Of a stretch of 64,000 nucleotides of DNA, positions 38,301 to 50,841 are shown one piece after another (within the stretch, counting starts at the first letter, position 1; each line of letters starts with the position of its first letter). The translations under genes and the position numbers were made by a program. The stretch is from Synchiropus splendidus. Its lineage: Eukaryota; Chordata; Actinopteri; Syngnathiformes; Callionymidae. Location of the stretch: contig NC_071334.1 in the NCBI RefSeq assembly GCF_027744825.2, forward strand, positions 64,888,937-64,952,936. Reading direction: 5' to 3'. Under the pieces are notes generated by a model that worked only from the letters and a program-made list of their open reading frames with translations, made no database searches and was not told the DNA's origin.

Positions 38301-40820
38301 CGTCACCAGAGTCACTCACTACCAGGCAAAAGGAATGAGCCGGACCAGGGTGCAGTGAAGAGGACGTGAGCTGAAGGAAAGGAGGCTGTGATGCTAGTCT
38401 GATAACTCGTAATCACTCTGAATTAATGATTGAGTGAGACACACAGGCACGAGGCATATGGAAAAGTACATGGCTGCAGATGCTACCCTGAGCCTGCGGG
38501 GCTGCATGGTCGAGAAAAACTTGGTGCCTTGTCACACACAAATGTGCTCACTGTGCATGGCCATGAGCAGAGACGCACACAGAAACAGACTTCTGACAAA
38601 CATCACATGTTTTACAGCTTTTTTTTCTTCTTTTTTCGGTCTGACTATGGCTGATGGACATAAAAAGATACCAGTTTTACAAACACTTCTTTGGTTTCTT
38701 CTATCAGTCGTCCAATTTCATTGTTGCTGCAAGTGCTAAAAAGTCATTGACGGTCGAGTCAAATGCGACACATGAGCATGGAGGAGGTCTCATAACCATA
38801 GACTTGATCGCTGTGTCACGCTGACACGTGACTTCTGCGCTCAGTCAGTCCACAGGTGACGACGTGTGCTGGTCGCAAGATGGCCACACAGTAGGAATGC
38901 CATCAAGAAGGTCATAGAAGCCATTGAGAGGCCAGCACTTCACATGCTTTGGAGACACAAGTGGAATGGTTGTTCAATTTCAATGTGTATCGCTATGACT
39001 TGACGGACGTTTCATTGTGTTTTTGTGAGACGCCTGGACACATTTTGAGCGAGGATGGTCTGGAAAATCCAGGCAGCAAAGTAGACATGACAGACACAGC
39101 AAAGGAATGAAGACAATCCTCTGCAAATATCTGACCAGTCCAGGCAGGGAGCATCTCCTGGCTACATTTGGGTGAGAGGTGAGCAACATCCTCGGAAGGA
39201 CAACGGTCCGTCTCCTGGCACACATGGAGCACAAGCGAAAAAGCTACATGCTGCGGCCAATAAAAGGTACAATACCCAAACCCAAAGAGTTAATGTCGGG
39301 ACTTACTTGTTTCTTAAAGCTTGGCTCAGTGAGAAAAATCCCACGCAGGCATAAGGAGATAAAGAGGAAGGTACCAGGCAATGATCAAACACAGGACTTG
39401 TTATTGTGTTGCTGCAGTTACTGCTGAGGCAAAAATCCACATTACACCTGGCACACTGTTGACTTTTGTCTTTGTCAGTTGGGCATATTGTTGCATCTTC
39501 TGAGGAATTAGAACAAGAGAAAAAAAAAGTATTTTGCTTCAGAACACCTTTCCACTTTATGAGCGTCGCTCAGTGTCATGTTCCAAGTCCTTTCCTGGTC
39601 AGTTGGTGTATTTTGCTAGAGAAACAAAGATGCTTCTGACTATATCAATGCTCATATATCTCAGATTGCAGATGTCACTCAAACCCTTTCAGGGGTCAGG
39701 ATCCCAAGAAGGCAAGTTCCCACAGAATGTGATGTAATTCATTATTTCTTTTTTTGTTTTACATTTTATTTTTCAAAAAAAAATGCTGTTTATACAGTGG
39801 AAGGAGTAGTTTTTGACGATTAAATTGTTGGGTAATTATAATGACTTTACTCATGTAACCAAGTCCAATGCAAATATGGAAATGCATATTATGCACAATA
39901 GACTGGTAAAAAATAAATAGATAATATAAGTCTGGATTTGTCTGGGTCAGACAAACAATTGTTTCCCTTTTTTTCCCTCTTGCAAAAAAAAAGAAAAAGA
40001 TATCTGAAAGGAACTGAAAAACTTTTTTTTTGGCCATCAATGAGTAGTACTCGATTCATATTCAAACAGAAAACAAATCAACACTATAGTCCTCAAAGTA
40101 GAGACACCTTGGCGTCTGCATCTGTCGTCACTGAAAAGCTTACCCTCAAATGTATGCGATCTTTTAAAGGAGCAAGTGCGGCACGCAACAGTGGCCACTT
40201 GGTTTGTTCCAGCGCCCTGTCATTTTTCCCACACTCCCTCTCAACACAGATGGATATTCATCTGTTCTCTGCTCCCTCTTGACTCGTTTTCCTTTTCTAT
40301 TCCCGTCTTCTTGACTCTCACCCCGCCCCCCTCCTGAGAGTCAGTCTGCCAACAGGAGTCCTGCACCTGACCGTTCACTTATCAGACAGTTTATCCTTCT
40401 CCTGTGGGCATCGCTCTCCATCTGTGACTCTGACGGCAGGACGCCATGGCTGTGGTCCTGTTAAAGCCGAGGTCTGGACATTGGCTCAGCTCCATCGGTT
40501 TGGATTCTGCGACCATCATTTTGGAAAAGGTTGTTGTGATTTTTAAGAAACATGTCAGATTGTAGGGGGAAACAAAACGTCACACAAACAGCCAGTTACA
40601 ATATGCAACGCTAAATCACTTCTGTGTGGGAACATCCATTCAGTTTCTCATGTAATTCAGATGAAATATACCAGGTTTTATCAGGAATACATTGAAATAT
40701 ATCTCTGACCGTTGTAAAACAATTCAGTTCTAATGTGTCTTGCTCACATGAATTTAAAATGCAAGTGAATTTAACTATGTCACAAATCACAGGAGATGCA
40801 TTGGTACAATTTGTCTGTAC
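38301..40820. other. Non-coding stretch, nothing recognised
   Basis: No supported exon. Frames such as plus 39938-40282 (114 codons) lack similarity or splice context. Confidence 0.5.
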
Positions 40821-40840
40821 CTAATCTAATCTAATCTAAT
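40821..40840. repeat. (CTAAT)4 short tandem
   Basis: Four CTAAT units following 'ttgtctgtac'. The form resembles a LINE tail but nothing upstream is recognisable. Confidence 0.7.
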
Positions 40841-41410
40841 AACCATGTCACCTGCCGTCTTCGATTCGCAGGTATGTAAATCAAGCAGAGGTAAAGTTGT
40901 TGAGAATAATTCTGATGCTCAAAGGAAAGGCAGTGTAATTAACATTGGTTTAAATTGTGGGTTGTAATTATATATAATTATAGTTAATGATCATCATTGA
41001 TGTATAAACAACCTCTTTGTTTCTCAGACAGGTCTTAACATTAATTCATACCCATTCTTCATGTCGCACATGCATTTATGGAGCATGGGATCATTTTCTG
41101 CTGTTCATGAGTGATAGAGTAATAAACTGATGCTTAGACAACATCCGGCTGACTTCTGCTCTCTTCCATTACTTTGCTCCTATTGTCCTTTTTGTCAGCC
41201 ATTTCTTCGTTCTGGGTTGAAAATAAACACTGAAGAATTTTCCCACTGTGTGACTAATACAGTGTAAATAATAAAAATGAAACAAAATGGACTCTAATTT
41301 AATCTATGATTCAACTTTGACATGGTTTAATCTTTTCCTTTCCCTTGTTGTTTGTGGGTTATTTATTTATTAGTTACTTCTGTTATTACTATTTATTTCT
41401 ATTCATTGTT
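40841..41410. other. Non-coding stretch with a possible LINE 3' end
   Basis: At 41240-41285 'ttttcccactgtgtgactaat' followed by A-rich sequence loosely resembles the LINE terminus at 35571-35645. Nothing else recognised. Confidence 0.4.
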
Positions 41411-41496
41411 TATTACTATTACTATTATTATTATTATTGTTGTTATTGTTATTGTTATTATTATTATTATTATTGTTATTATTATTATTATTATTA
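41411..41496. repeat. (TTA/TTG)n microsatellite
   Basis: About 28 trinucleotide units, mostly TTA/ATT with interspersed TTG/ACT. It yields poly-Tyr and poly-Ile pseudo-frames on the plus strand. Confidence 0.93.
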
Positions 41497-43449
41497 TGTT
41501 TTTGTTCATGTTTACGTGTTATTCCAATGCACTTTCGTAGTTGATGGGATTCTCACTAACAATGGCACGAGCCATTGTGATGTCACTGGAGATAAAGCCT
41601 CTCCTGAGCTTTAAAAAGCTCTTCAGCTACTGCTTTGCAGGATTACTTTACCCCGAGAGTTTGACCCAAACAGGTTTTGAAACAGACTGCAACTGCCCAT
41701 AGTTCTCAAACAAAACACAAGCAATGATACCAACCTATCAAACCTATTGGCGCAGAGAAGCTATCACCTACAAGAAAGCGTCAATGCTCACCGGTCAAAG
41801 ATCAAGAAGTCACACTGTTTACCCAAACATATTGCTTGTTTTCCTCTGCTGAACCTTCTTAAGATACTTTTTCATTACATTTACGTTGCTGTTCATTGAT
41901 TCATTCTTATGCTTTTAGCATATTTTGGAGCCTTTTCAGTGCATTGTTATCACTCTCTATCTGTTGTGTTGAGTTATTGTAAAGAAATGTTTGCATGAGG
42001 TAAGCATCATTGCCCGCTCTTCCTTTCGGATACATGTAGACCAGGTGCAGAATGTGTGATTAATTTGCCATTAATCGTGAGTTAACTCTGCCTGAGTGTG
42101 ATTAAACTGAGGTTAAAACTTTAAATATTTTTGTTGGCTTTTCATTCACACAGAATTGGGCCACATGTGCCCCAGGTACAATGATGATTTGAATTCTAAA
42201 TATGTATATAACTTATTATTTACTCATTTTTTAATGTGTTCCTGTTCTGTTTCCTTTCTTTTTTTTCCTTTTTTTTTTGAGTATTTTTTGTTTCTGCTTG
42301 ATTGTCCGTCAAATTTCATGAATAACAGATATTGGAGAAAATTCCTTTTAATATAGTGCCATTTAAAAATCATACCCAGATCTTCAGTTTATTTATTGCT
42401 TTTATTGAGTATCTTTCCATCCAATGAAATAACAAATGATGATTCCTACAGTCACAGTTCTTTTGCCTTGAAGGACCCCCATGTTTGTCACAGGAAAGAA
42501 TGTGGCCAATGAGGAAATTTACCCCTGTTCACCTCACCCCTGTACGAGGCATGTGAGTGTAAAATCGAAATATAACCGGTCAACTGCGTCGTGATGGTGG
42601 TACAGGGAAAATAGAAAGCTTGAGTTGTCTTTATTTTCATGACTCATCACAGTCATGTCACTTAACACTTGCAAAAACCCTCAGGAATGTGGCCATATTT
42701 TGCACAGCAAAATCATCTTGACAACAAGTGAGGCAATAGCAGAGTGAGCGAGCAAACAACCCTGTGAGGAAGAGGCAAATAAGGATATAGAGGAAGAGTG
42801 ACTGTCTCTGGGGTGTCAGCCACAATTGCCTTCTCATTTTTAACTTGTCAAGGCGATTCAATCTGTTTTATCACCAGTGGAACTCGAAAATGCACAGAGA
42901 GGATAAGCCCGCTTGACAGGGCAAATATGGCGATTATAAATTTCGGTGGAGCAAAAAAAAAAAAAATGCTTTAAAAGAAAAATCACCTGCCATGAATCAA
43001 GTTTTTAATATCAGCTGAAAGATTGGGTTTCTTCGACAGAGGGCGACCTCATAGAAAGTTAAGTTAGTTTAGTGGTTCAGCGTGGCGTCACTGCCGTCAC
43101 GATTTCACAGCTCTTTTTTTTTTATTATTATTTAAGCCTGCTTTGAGGATGATTCAAGAAAAAAGGTGTATGGCGAGGCGAGATTAGCATATAGCCAGTC
43201 AGGTCTTGTGAATCGCCAGCTGCTCGCGGTTGTCAGCGATGTGTTAAGTGGCCATCTGTGAGGGGGTGAGGGCTTCTAAGGAATTTACGTACATGGTGGA
43301 ACACAGAATACACACCTTTTAAGGTCTTGGTGAGGAGAAAAGGAAAGAATTCTAATAAGTTCTGGGAAGGTTGCAGTGCGTATATTTCCTTGCCCTATGT
43401 CATTTCTGAGTGCTGGCACGTGGGTAGTGAGGCAGGTCAGGACACCCAG
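41497..43449. other. Non-coding stretch, nothing recognised
   Basis: Poly-T runs near 42258-42280 and a poly-A run near 42953-42966. No gene or delimited transposon. Confidence 0.5.
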
Positions 43450-43454
43450 TTTCA

Positions 43455-44106
43455 CCAACCCATCCTCACTCCCATGGCGTCATATACTGACATTGGGAAA
43501 GTTGCCTGTTGCATCATATACTGACATGAAAAGGCAGCCTTCAGTGTTGCATGTTGACGCATTGGCAGTGTGACCCGTGAATGGTAAGCCATGGTGGGTT
43601 GGTGCACCATTTATTCTACGTTTCACTATGTGTCAAATTGCCATTTAAAGCCCATGGAATGGCCACGCGTTTTTGTCACAGTGACTTTCAGTACCGTCAC
43701 TAAGACGGAGAGCCACGTAAGGGGTTATGAAAAGCAACTGACATCCAGTGAAATTCAGTGAAGAGGGCTTCAGCAAGTCTCCCCGCGAGCAGCACGCCAC
43801 GTGCACTGTCGTCTTGCGCATTCCCCTGTGTGTGGCGCTGTTTGTGCTCTGCAGCATGTGATCTCCCACCCCTTTTTTTTTCCTCTTGCCCACGTATGCT
43901 GTGCCATGAGCCCGCACATGATGCTCCACGCGGTGAAACGCACGATCCACACTGCCCAGCCTTGAATGCTAAGGAAGGAAAACATTCTTTTAGTCCATTG
44001 AAACACCTATGCGTAACATTCAACGCTGCCTTTTTCGTCAGTATAGTAGACAAAAGTCCACTTTTCAACGTCATTACATTATGCCATGGGAGTGAGGATG
44101 GGTTGG
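43455..44106 (+). mobile_element. 652-bp terminal-inverted-repeat element with 5-bp duplication
   Basis: The first 24 bases (starting CCAACCCATCCTCACTCCCA) are repeated exactly, inverted, at 44083-44106, and weaker inverted similarity continues a further 15-20 bases inward. Both sides are flanked by TTTCA (43450-43454 and 44107-44111). A second, truncated member is at 30166-30530. Frames on both strands inside (up to about 124 codons wholly within it) show no transposase motif. I do not recognise the superfamily; a 5-bp duplication does not fit the 8-bp hAT or 2-bp mariner pattern. Confidence 0.75.
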
Positions 44107-44111
44107 TTTCA

Positions 44112-46297
44112 CAACAGTTTGTAATTAGATTCTTTTACCGGTGGTGGCGCTATGGGTACACGTGGAATGTGTCCTATTGGATGATGACTGCGATCTGGTT
44201 TTTAAATACGAGTTCAGCCACACACAGAACGTTTTTAGAATCAGTTCTACCAAACAATAAACAGGTGCATGTCATCACAACACGTTCATCCAACCGGGAA
44301 GTGGAAGGACCATAAGGGTCAAAACTTCATTCCTGATCCACATTTTTGCTGGTAAATGAGTACAAATATCTTTTGAGGTGAATCTGGTTTTGATGCGAAC
44401 CTGTACCCGTACCTGTCAGCCATCTGCCAGTCACAATATGTTGCCAAAATATTGTGTGAAATCTTATGCGAAATATTATTTGCTAATAACCTGATGATGA
44501 ACACTGTTTCTCTGGTTCAATAAAACTTTTTTTTTTTTTTTTAAAGAAACCCATTCATAGCTTATGAATGTGACGTCATGATCCTCGGACACATTCCACC
44601 AGCGGATCAGTAGCCACACCTCCAAGTTTGTTTTTTATTCTGCAGTGCTATTTAATAATCTAGGATAGTTACTCCATTAGAGTGAGTTGATTTAAAAATG
44701 TGTTCACTTTGTACCCCACTGGTGTGTGTGCTTCTGTGAGGACCGGGGGGGTTGGGGTCAAAATCTCAGGTTAATATATACATGAAGAATTCCAGGATAT
44801 AGCCTACAGGGTAAATACATACTCTGGTTGGCATGTTGTTCTCCTCTCTGCTGTAAATGCCCCAAAAAGAAAGTGACACACTAACATAGAATGGACCAGA
44901 GAGCCCTGTCACATTCTGTCAGAGCCAAGAGAAGCGTTTCATTGGCAAAGCGCTATAAAGCAGCTTTCATTGCTGACCTGGAATCCTCTCCCTCTCACGT
45001 TCAATAACAGTGGATCTGCCTATACTTACTTATACTAATACTAAATGAGGTGCTCAGCGGAGACGTTTGGAGAGAAATGATTTGGAAAGATTCTATTGTA
45101 GAGATGCCTCTAGCTGCGCAGTAACAAGTAGGTGGTATTTTTAGCGGCAGGTATAATAGGCAGGCGCTGTCCAAAAGCGCTTTCCACTCAGCCATGAAAA
45201 CAGGATTGTGGTCCCTGCTGTTTGGATGTGGCTGAGTTTACCAGACAGTGTTAATGACACATGACCCCAGTACGGGTCTCCGAACGGGATCAGACGGTGG
45301 CCTCTGTCCCCATATGTCCTCGACCTGCCGTTATACGTGTCCCATCCATCAGGCTCCTCGCACACACCGGTTTGCAGGTGTGAAACACCGTAAAACCACA
45401 TATGCCATTTCTCAGAAATGGGCCACACACAAAATGATTTTCTACATCCTATTAAAACAAGCAAAAAAGATAAATAAATAAATAAAAATGTGATAATTTT
45501 ATGAGGTGGTTGCGCATGAATGAACTCAAGTAAACACCTGCTCTTTGTTTTTCTGTGTCTATGTGCATGAATCAACATGGACGATTCAACATTTTACTTC
45601 AATGAGCTAAATATAATGGGAAGATTAGAGTCGCCTGATCCGTCAAACAGAAGCTGATTTAAAGGCCTGTCTTACAGTCATTAATTCTGAACATATTACG
45701 GATTATATTTTTTCATGAGCACCTGAGGGCCACTCTCCATCCGCATGAGTTTGAAGACATGTGTAACTGTGTCTGAGGGTTGTGTTGTTCACACCACTTC
45801 GTGGGACACAAGTCTACTTAAAAAACTAAATAATAATAATAATAATAATTGTGGTTAGTGAACTGTTCAGGAGGAATACGAGCGTCTTCATTGCCTCTGA
45901 ATCAGGCGATATTTAAGACGATTGGATGGGTGATTGTTGAAGGTGGAGGTTTTCCTCGAGAATGAGAGAATAAAGGAGACGTGGTTCATTATCTCGTAAC
46001 CTAAATCGTGTTTTATAAATATTCATCTTTCCCTCTGCAGTGCCATGGCAACAGCCGTTCACAGACCACGCTCTTCCATCGATGGGTGGAGATGTGATGG
46101 GATATAGCGCCATCTTATGGTGAAAGGATGAACTCCTCAAGTTGAGTCAAGAATAGTTTCAATGGTTTTCGGGCTTTATTTATTATTAATCTATGATAAG
46201 ACTATGTTTTCTTCCTCAAACCAATTCATTCTTGCAAAACAATATGGAAAGAAATGGAGCTGCTGCTGCTTCTTTCCATCCCAGGTTATTGGTAGTC
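44112..46297. other. Non-coding stretch, nothing recognised
   Basis: The 145-codon minus frame at 45141-45578 has a hydrophobic run but no similarity or splice context. A short AAT tract lies near 45833-45848. No other structure delimited. Confidence 0.5.
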
Positions 46298-46310
46298 CAA
46301 AATGAAAACA

Positions 46311-46889
46311 CCTTCACCTTCACCTTCACCTTCTTCTGCCGCTTATCCGGGGTCGGGTCGCGGAGGCAGCATTCGGAGCAGGGAAGCCCAAACTTCCCGG
46401 TCCGCACAAACCTCCTCCAGCTCTTCCCGGGGGATCCTGAGGCGTTCCCAGGCCAGACCGGAGACATAATCTCTCCAGCGAGTCCTGGGTCTTCCCCGGG
46501 GTCTCCTCCCGGTAGGACATGCCCGGAACACCTCCCCAGGGAGGCGTCCAGGGGGCATCCGGATCAGATGCCCGAGCCACCTCAGCTGCTTCCTCTCGAT
46601 GTGGAGGAGCAGCGGCTCCACCCCGAGCTCCTCCCGGATGACCAAACTCCTCACCCTATCTCTAAGGGTGCACCCAGCCACCCTGCGGAGGAAACTCATC
46701 TCAGCCGCTTGTAGCCGCAATCTCATCCTTTCGGTCACTACCCAAAGCTCGTGACCATAGGTGAGGGTGGGAACTGCACCAACCCGTCTATCAATCTCAC
46801 GCTCCCTTTTTCCCTCACTCGAGAACAAGACCCCGAGATACTTAAACTCCGCCACTTGAGGCAAGAACTCTCCACCGACCTGGAGAGAG
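46311..46889 (-). mobile_element. 5'-truncated Rex3/RTE-like LINE with 13-bp duplication
   Basis: The minus strand encodes an uninterrupted 186-codon frame (46903-46343) matching the C-terminal part of a fish LINE polyprotein: 'FKYLGVLFSSEGKREREIDR', 'VPTLTYGHELWVVTERMR', 'LLLHIERKQLRWLGHLIRMP', 'GRRPRGRPRTRWRDYVSGLA' and the terminal 'LPPRPDPG'. The 3' tail is about four GGTGAA units at 46311-46330, and both sides carry CAAAATGAAAACA (46298-46310, 46890-46902), a target duplication. Compared with family members I remember, about 30 residues between 'EIDRRVGA' and 'VPTLTYG' are missing. The polymerase core is absent. Rex3 is my identification from memory. Confidence 0.88.
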
Positions 46890-46929
46890 CAAAATGAAAA
46901 CATTAGATTATTATGTTATGTGTAGCTTC

Positions 46930-47400
46930 TGATTCCCTGGAGGAGCAGTGTAGTTTATTTGTCTCCGACAGGTTCCCACCTGACTTCAGCTTTGTTGCAA
47001 CAGCCCCTGGATCACTGGTATAGCTTGTCGCTGAACTGGTTCGGCACAATAGAAATGACCTCCATCCGCATCAGATGTTTGCCTGGAGTTTGTCCAACAG
47101 GCGTCTGATGTAGAGTCTGGTCAACGTTGTAGTCGTCATGTCATCCTTGAATGCCTTTATTGAAGGCGGTCAGCCAACTCCAATAAGCTCCAATAATTCC
47201 CTGCATGGCTTTGTTCAGCCTGCTATTATCCTGATCTCCAAGTATTGGCATATTGGCAAGCAGGTGTTGGAACCATGTGAGGCAGTCCTCCAAAGAGTTG
47301 ACCACAGCACTTCATGAGGCACTGACACGAAGGCATTGGTCAGGTCTACGAGGACCTCACGCAGATCTTTAGTTTCCCTCCTGGGGCAGTTGGTTCAAGT
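46930..47400 (-). pseudogene. Decayed reverse-transcriptase-like fragment
   Basis: On the minus strand near 47370-47310 the reading 'LREVLVDLTNAFVSVPHEVL' carries a recognisable reverse-transcriptase motif A (D-L-T-N-A-F). Further on, near 47140-47070, 'DDMTT' (motif C-like) and 'RRLLDKLQANI' appear in the expected order, in changing frames and with stops. It is a different lineage from the adjacent Rex3-like insertion, whose own target duplications exclude it. No intact frame remains. Confidence 0.6.
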
Positions 47401-47700
47401 GTTAAACATGGCATATTCTAACACCGTGACAAGAAGGGTTATAGACTAAAAGGGGTACATTTTAAATTGTGCACATCTTTAAAAGGTTCATTCTGCCTTA
47501 ATTTCTCATTGGTACCAGAAAGCGACAGAGAAATATGAGCAGATTTTTACATCAGCTCACACAATGTAAACTCTAAAACACAGTCTTTGAGTGACTCTGT
47601 GGAAACATTTATTTTCATCATTATGAATTGGTATTTGATCCAAATGTTGCCAGTTCAGGCCTTGCGACCACCACCTATAAATAAAACACTCGGGAAAAAA
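47401..47700. other. Non-coding gap downstream of the small gene
   Basis: No gene or delimited repeat seen between the reverse-transcriptase relic and the putative polyadenylation site of the gene to the right. Confidence 0.5.
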
Positions 47701-47704
47701 TCAA

Positions 47705-47720
47705 GTTGGTTTATTTAAAT
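47705..47720 (-). terminator. Putative polyadenylation signal of the 258-aa gene
   Basis: TTTATT on the plus strand (AATAAA on the minus strand) at about 47710, about 230 bases past the stop codon of the six-exon gene. This gives a plausible 3' UTR. It is one of several possible signals in AT-rich DNA. Confidence 0.4.
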
Positions 47721-47941
47721 AGAACTCTATTTCAGATGTTTCACAGGGCAAAAACACACTAGTGCAATTCGACAGACATGAAAGAAATTAGACACAAGAC
47801 CAAAAAAATAAAATGACAATTCATACCATTTGCAAGTCTATGTCATCAACTACGTGGTCCCAGCTTCAGTTGGTAGTTGCAAATATCTTTTTTTTTTGCA
47901 ATCGTCAATTCAAGTAGTTGTGTTTTTAAACAAACACCTGC

Positions 47942-50769
47942 TTATTTTGTTTCCATTTCATCATTAGACGCCATCATCTTCTGCAGCTCTTCCAAACATG
48001 GCCTGATGGTTTGGCTGTGGAACTGAGCCATCTTCATTCTGAGGACACAGAGACATCAAGACACTCCGTTTAACTGTTGCAGACTTTGCTGAATACCATT
48101 TGTGTGCTTGCAGGAGAAAGTGGACCACGTTAGCACAGGTGGCGCAGCACCTAGTAAAACTTAAAATGTCTACACCAGTGGTTTGCAACCTTTTTTCAGC
48201 CATGAACACAAACAACAACAGAGACATATTTACTAGCTGGTGATACAGTACAACACTATATGAGTATGTGTCTGCTGCAGATGGCAACATTAACTCTCAA
48301 GGGCCCATGGACATGAAGAAATAAGCCTTGAAAAATATACTGTACTACTGTACTGGGCCTAACAAAACCAGTTGCAGGTACTGCCTCTATGTGGCCATCA
48401 GGAGACATGACACACCCTGAGAATCCTGTGTCTTGATAGGAATTCTCTTGCACTGACACAATAAATCTGTGGCATCTGACAGTAATGTTTTGTAAAAATT
48501 ATACATATAACGCTCCTGAGGCATATCCTGTTTTTTTTTTATAAATAAATAAATTCTGCAAGCTCATTGCATATGTTTCTGAAAAACGATTAAATAGAGA
48601 CAATGTTTTTTTTTCCTCATACATATTCAATGTCACAATATTTCAAAATACAGCAGGAACTGTGTGTTGACATGCTGAGGTTGTGGAGAAAAAATGTACA
48701 GAATGAGACCTGTTTTTAAGCAGATATATATGAAGGCAAAATCAAAATGAATAGTTTGTTGTTGGTACACAGCTTCAAAAGCACAAAGAAAAATCTGAAA
48801 CCAGTTCTCATTTAAAAGTTGAAGCCAGGGAATCTTTGTTTGCAGCTGCTGAACGCAACTTATAAAGTACCTTGCAATCTAACTTAGTTACTTTTAAAAT
48901 CTAGTAATCTGTATAGAAACCAAGTAACTTTTCAAGGCAGTAATTCGGAGTGACAGGGTAAATACTGGTACGCAGCCAGAAAGACACCACAAGTGTTTAC
49001 CTTCGCAGTAACTCCTGTCCTCTCTTCGGTTCGGGTTGAAAGTGCTGCAGTGCAGTGAGGATGTGTGCTGCTAAAATGTCATAACACTGTTCCCTCAGAA
49101 CATTATGGTTTGCCGTGTCCCACTGTGGAAGCTCGCTGGTGTACCGCCACGCCACCAGGGCGTGTTCCAGCACACAATCCCACTCTTTGTTCCGGAGAAG
49201 AAGTTGGCCCCACTCATAACAGGACACCTGGAGAAACCAGAGGGGGGGAATGAATTGCCTGACGCCATGGAAACAAACTCGACCGACTTACTTTGAATGC
49301 CACGAGGTGCTGATAGGCTTTTCTGTAGCAGTGTGCATCTCGGTTTGAGCCAAAACGAGAGTAAGGGATGGACCGGTACACGTTGGCTTTTTTCAGTTGC
49401 AACTCTTCATGAAGATACTTGAGGTCAAATGCTATCCTGGACTCTTGACTCTGGATGAAGCGATTTCATGAGGATTAATGTCCCATAAATAACGTTACAC
49501 AGCAAAAATGCAACAATGAAAAATACCTGTTCAACTGAAATGAGGGATTGAATCAGCTGGATCAGCTGCTGCGTGGAGAGGGCAGTGTGCTGCTCATACA
49601 TCCTCTCACAAGGTTCCGTCCTCCCGCTCCACACCCCTTCACCTGGCAAATCCACTATCAAGAAAAAAAAAAAAGGCAATTTAGTGAGAACCGAAATCAC
49701 AAAATGAAAAACTTTCAGAGCACGTCTTGCGCTGCCGCCTGAAAACAATATAGAAAGGCCAAAGAGCCAACCCCCGGATACTTGGTAGGTTGCACTAGGT
49801 GACGTGAAAATGTGTCTTTCTATCCCAAATAAATAAGAAAAAAAACATAGCTACTTGCTCTGTGTCTTGTTTACTTCCAGCTGACTAATGTATATGCTGA
49901 TGCATTAAGTTGTGGATGCGGATTCTATCTAGATTTTTGTTTCTGTAGGGCCAGTTTTCTGAAAGTTGCTTCACCAGGAGTGGACAGTTCATTCCCTCAG
50001 GGGCAACATTATATATTGTGAATATAGTGTGGGGCCATCGAGTCAACTCGAACTGAAGCAAAGAATGAATGTAACATCATTGTTGTAACATATTCGAAAA
50101 CCAGGAGAAGCTACGGGAATGCTGTATATCAGTGATTTGATTATGTTTTGTTTCATTTGATACACATTTTATCAAAAATATTTTCTGTATAAATCATAAG
50201 AATTGGAAGATGACAGTGTTGACAGAACTGAATTATAGGTTAAATCATGCAATCATCATGACTTTTTACTTTAACCAATACTTTCTATTCATTTAGCTTG
50301 AGGGACAAGAAATAATAATCTTATTTAATGTAAAAAATTATTCCGATTAATAGCTCTGAGCAAAGAAAAAAAAATTGGGGGAAACTTATTATAATTCTAC
50401 TGCATTAAAACACAATAAAATTCATACAGAAATGAGTGATGGAAATCAGAATATAACCTTTCACAGTTGGACCTTACGTAAACACAGGAAAACGGTAATA
50501 ACAAAGTATGCGTGTTCATGTGAAAACAGGGGTAATGCTATAACTTGCATGGTTTTATTACCATTAAATCATATGAAAACATTTTACATAGAGCTCATGT
50601 TTAATGCTAAATTCAGGTTGGAAAGAATACAGTACTGTGAATAGCAAAGTGTAAGTAACAAGACCTTTATTTTCCACTTGATCTGTTCTGCACAGGATTT
50701 TATTGGTTCATTATATGCAAATGAGCAAATGAATGGAAAGGCGTTTACTCACCACTTAACATATTTATA

Positions 50770-50841
<72 letters not shown>

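Noticed and set aside
43758..44315. A 185-codon plus-strand frame
   Set aside because: It begins inside the 652-bp inverted-repeat element, crosses its right end and resembles no protein I know.
45141..45578. A 145-codon minus-strand frame with a hydrophobic stretch
   Set aside because: No recognisable similarity, no splice context and an AT-rich run supplies the hydrophobic residues.
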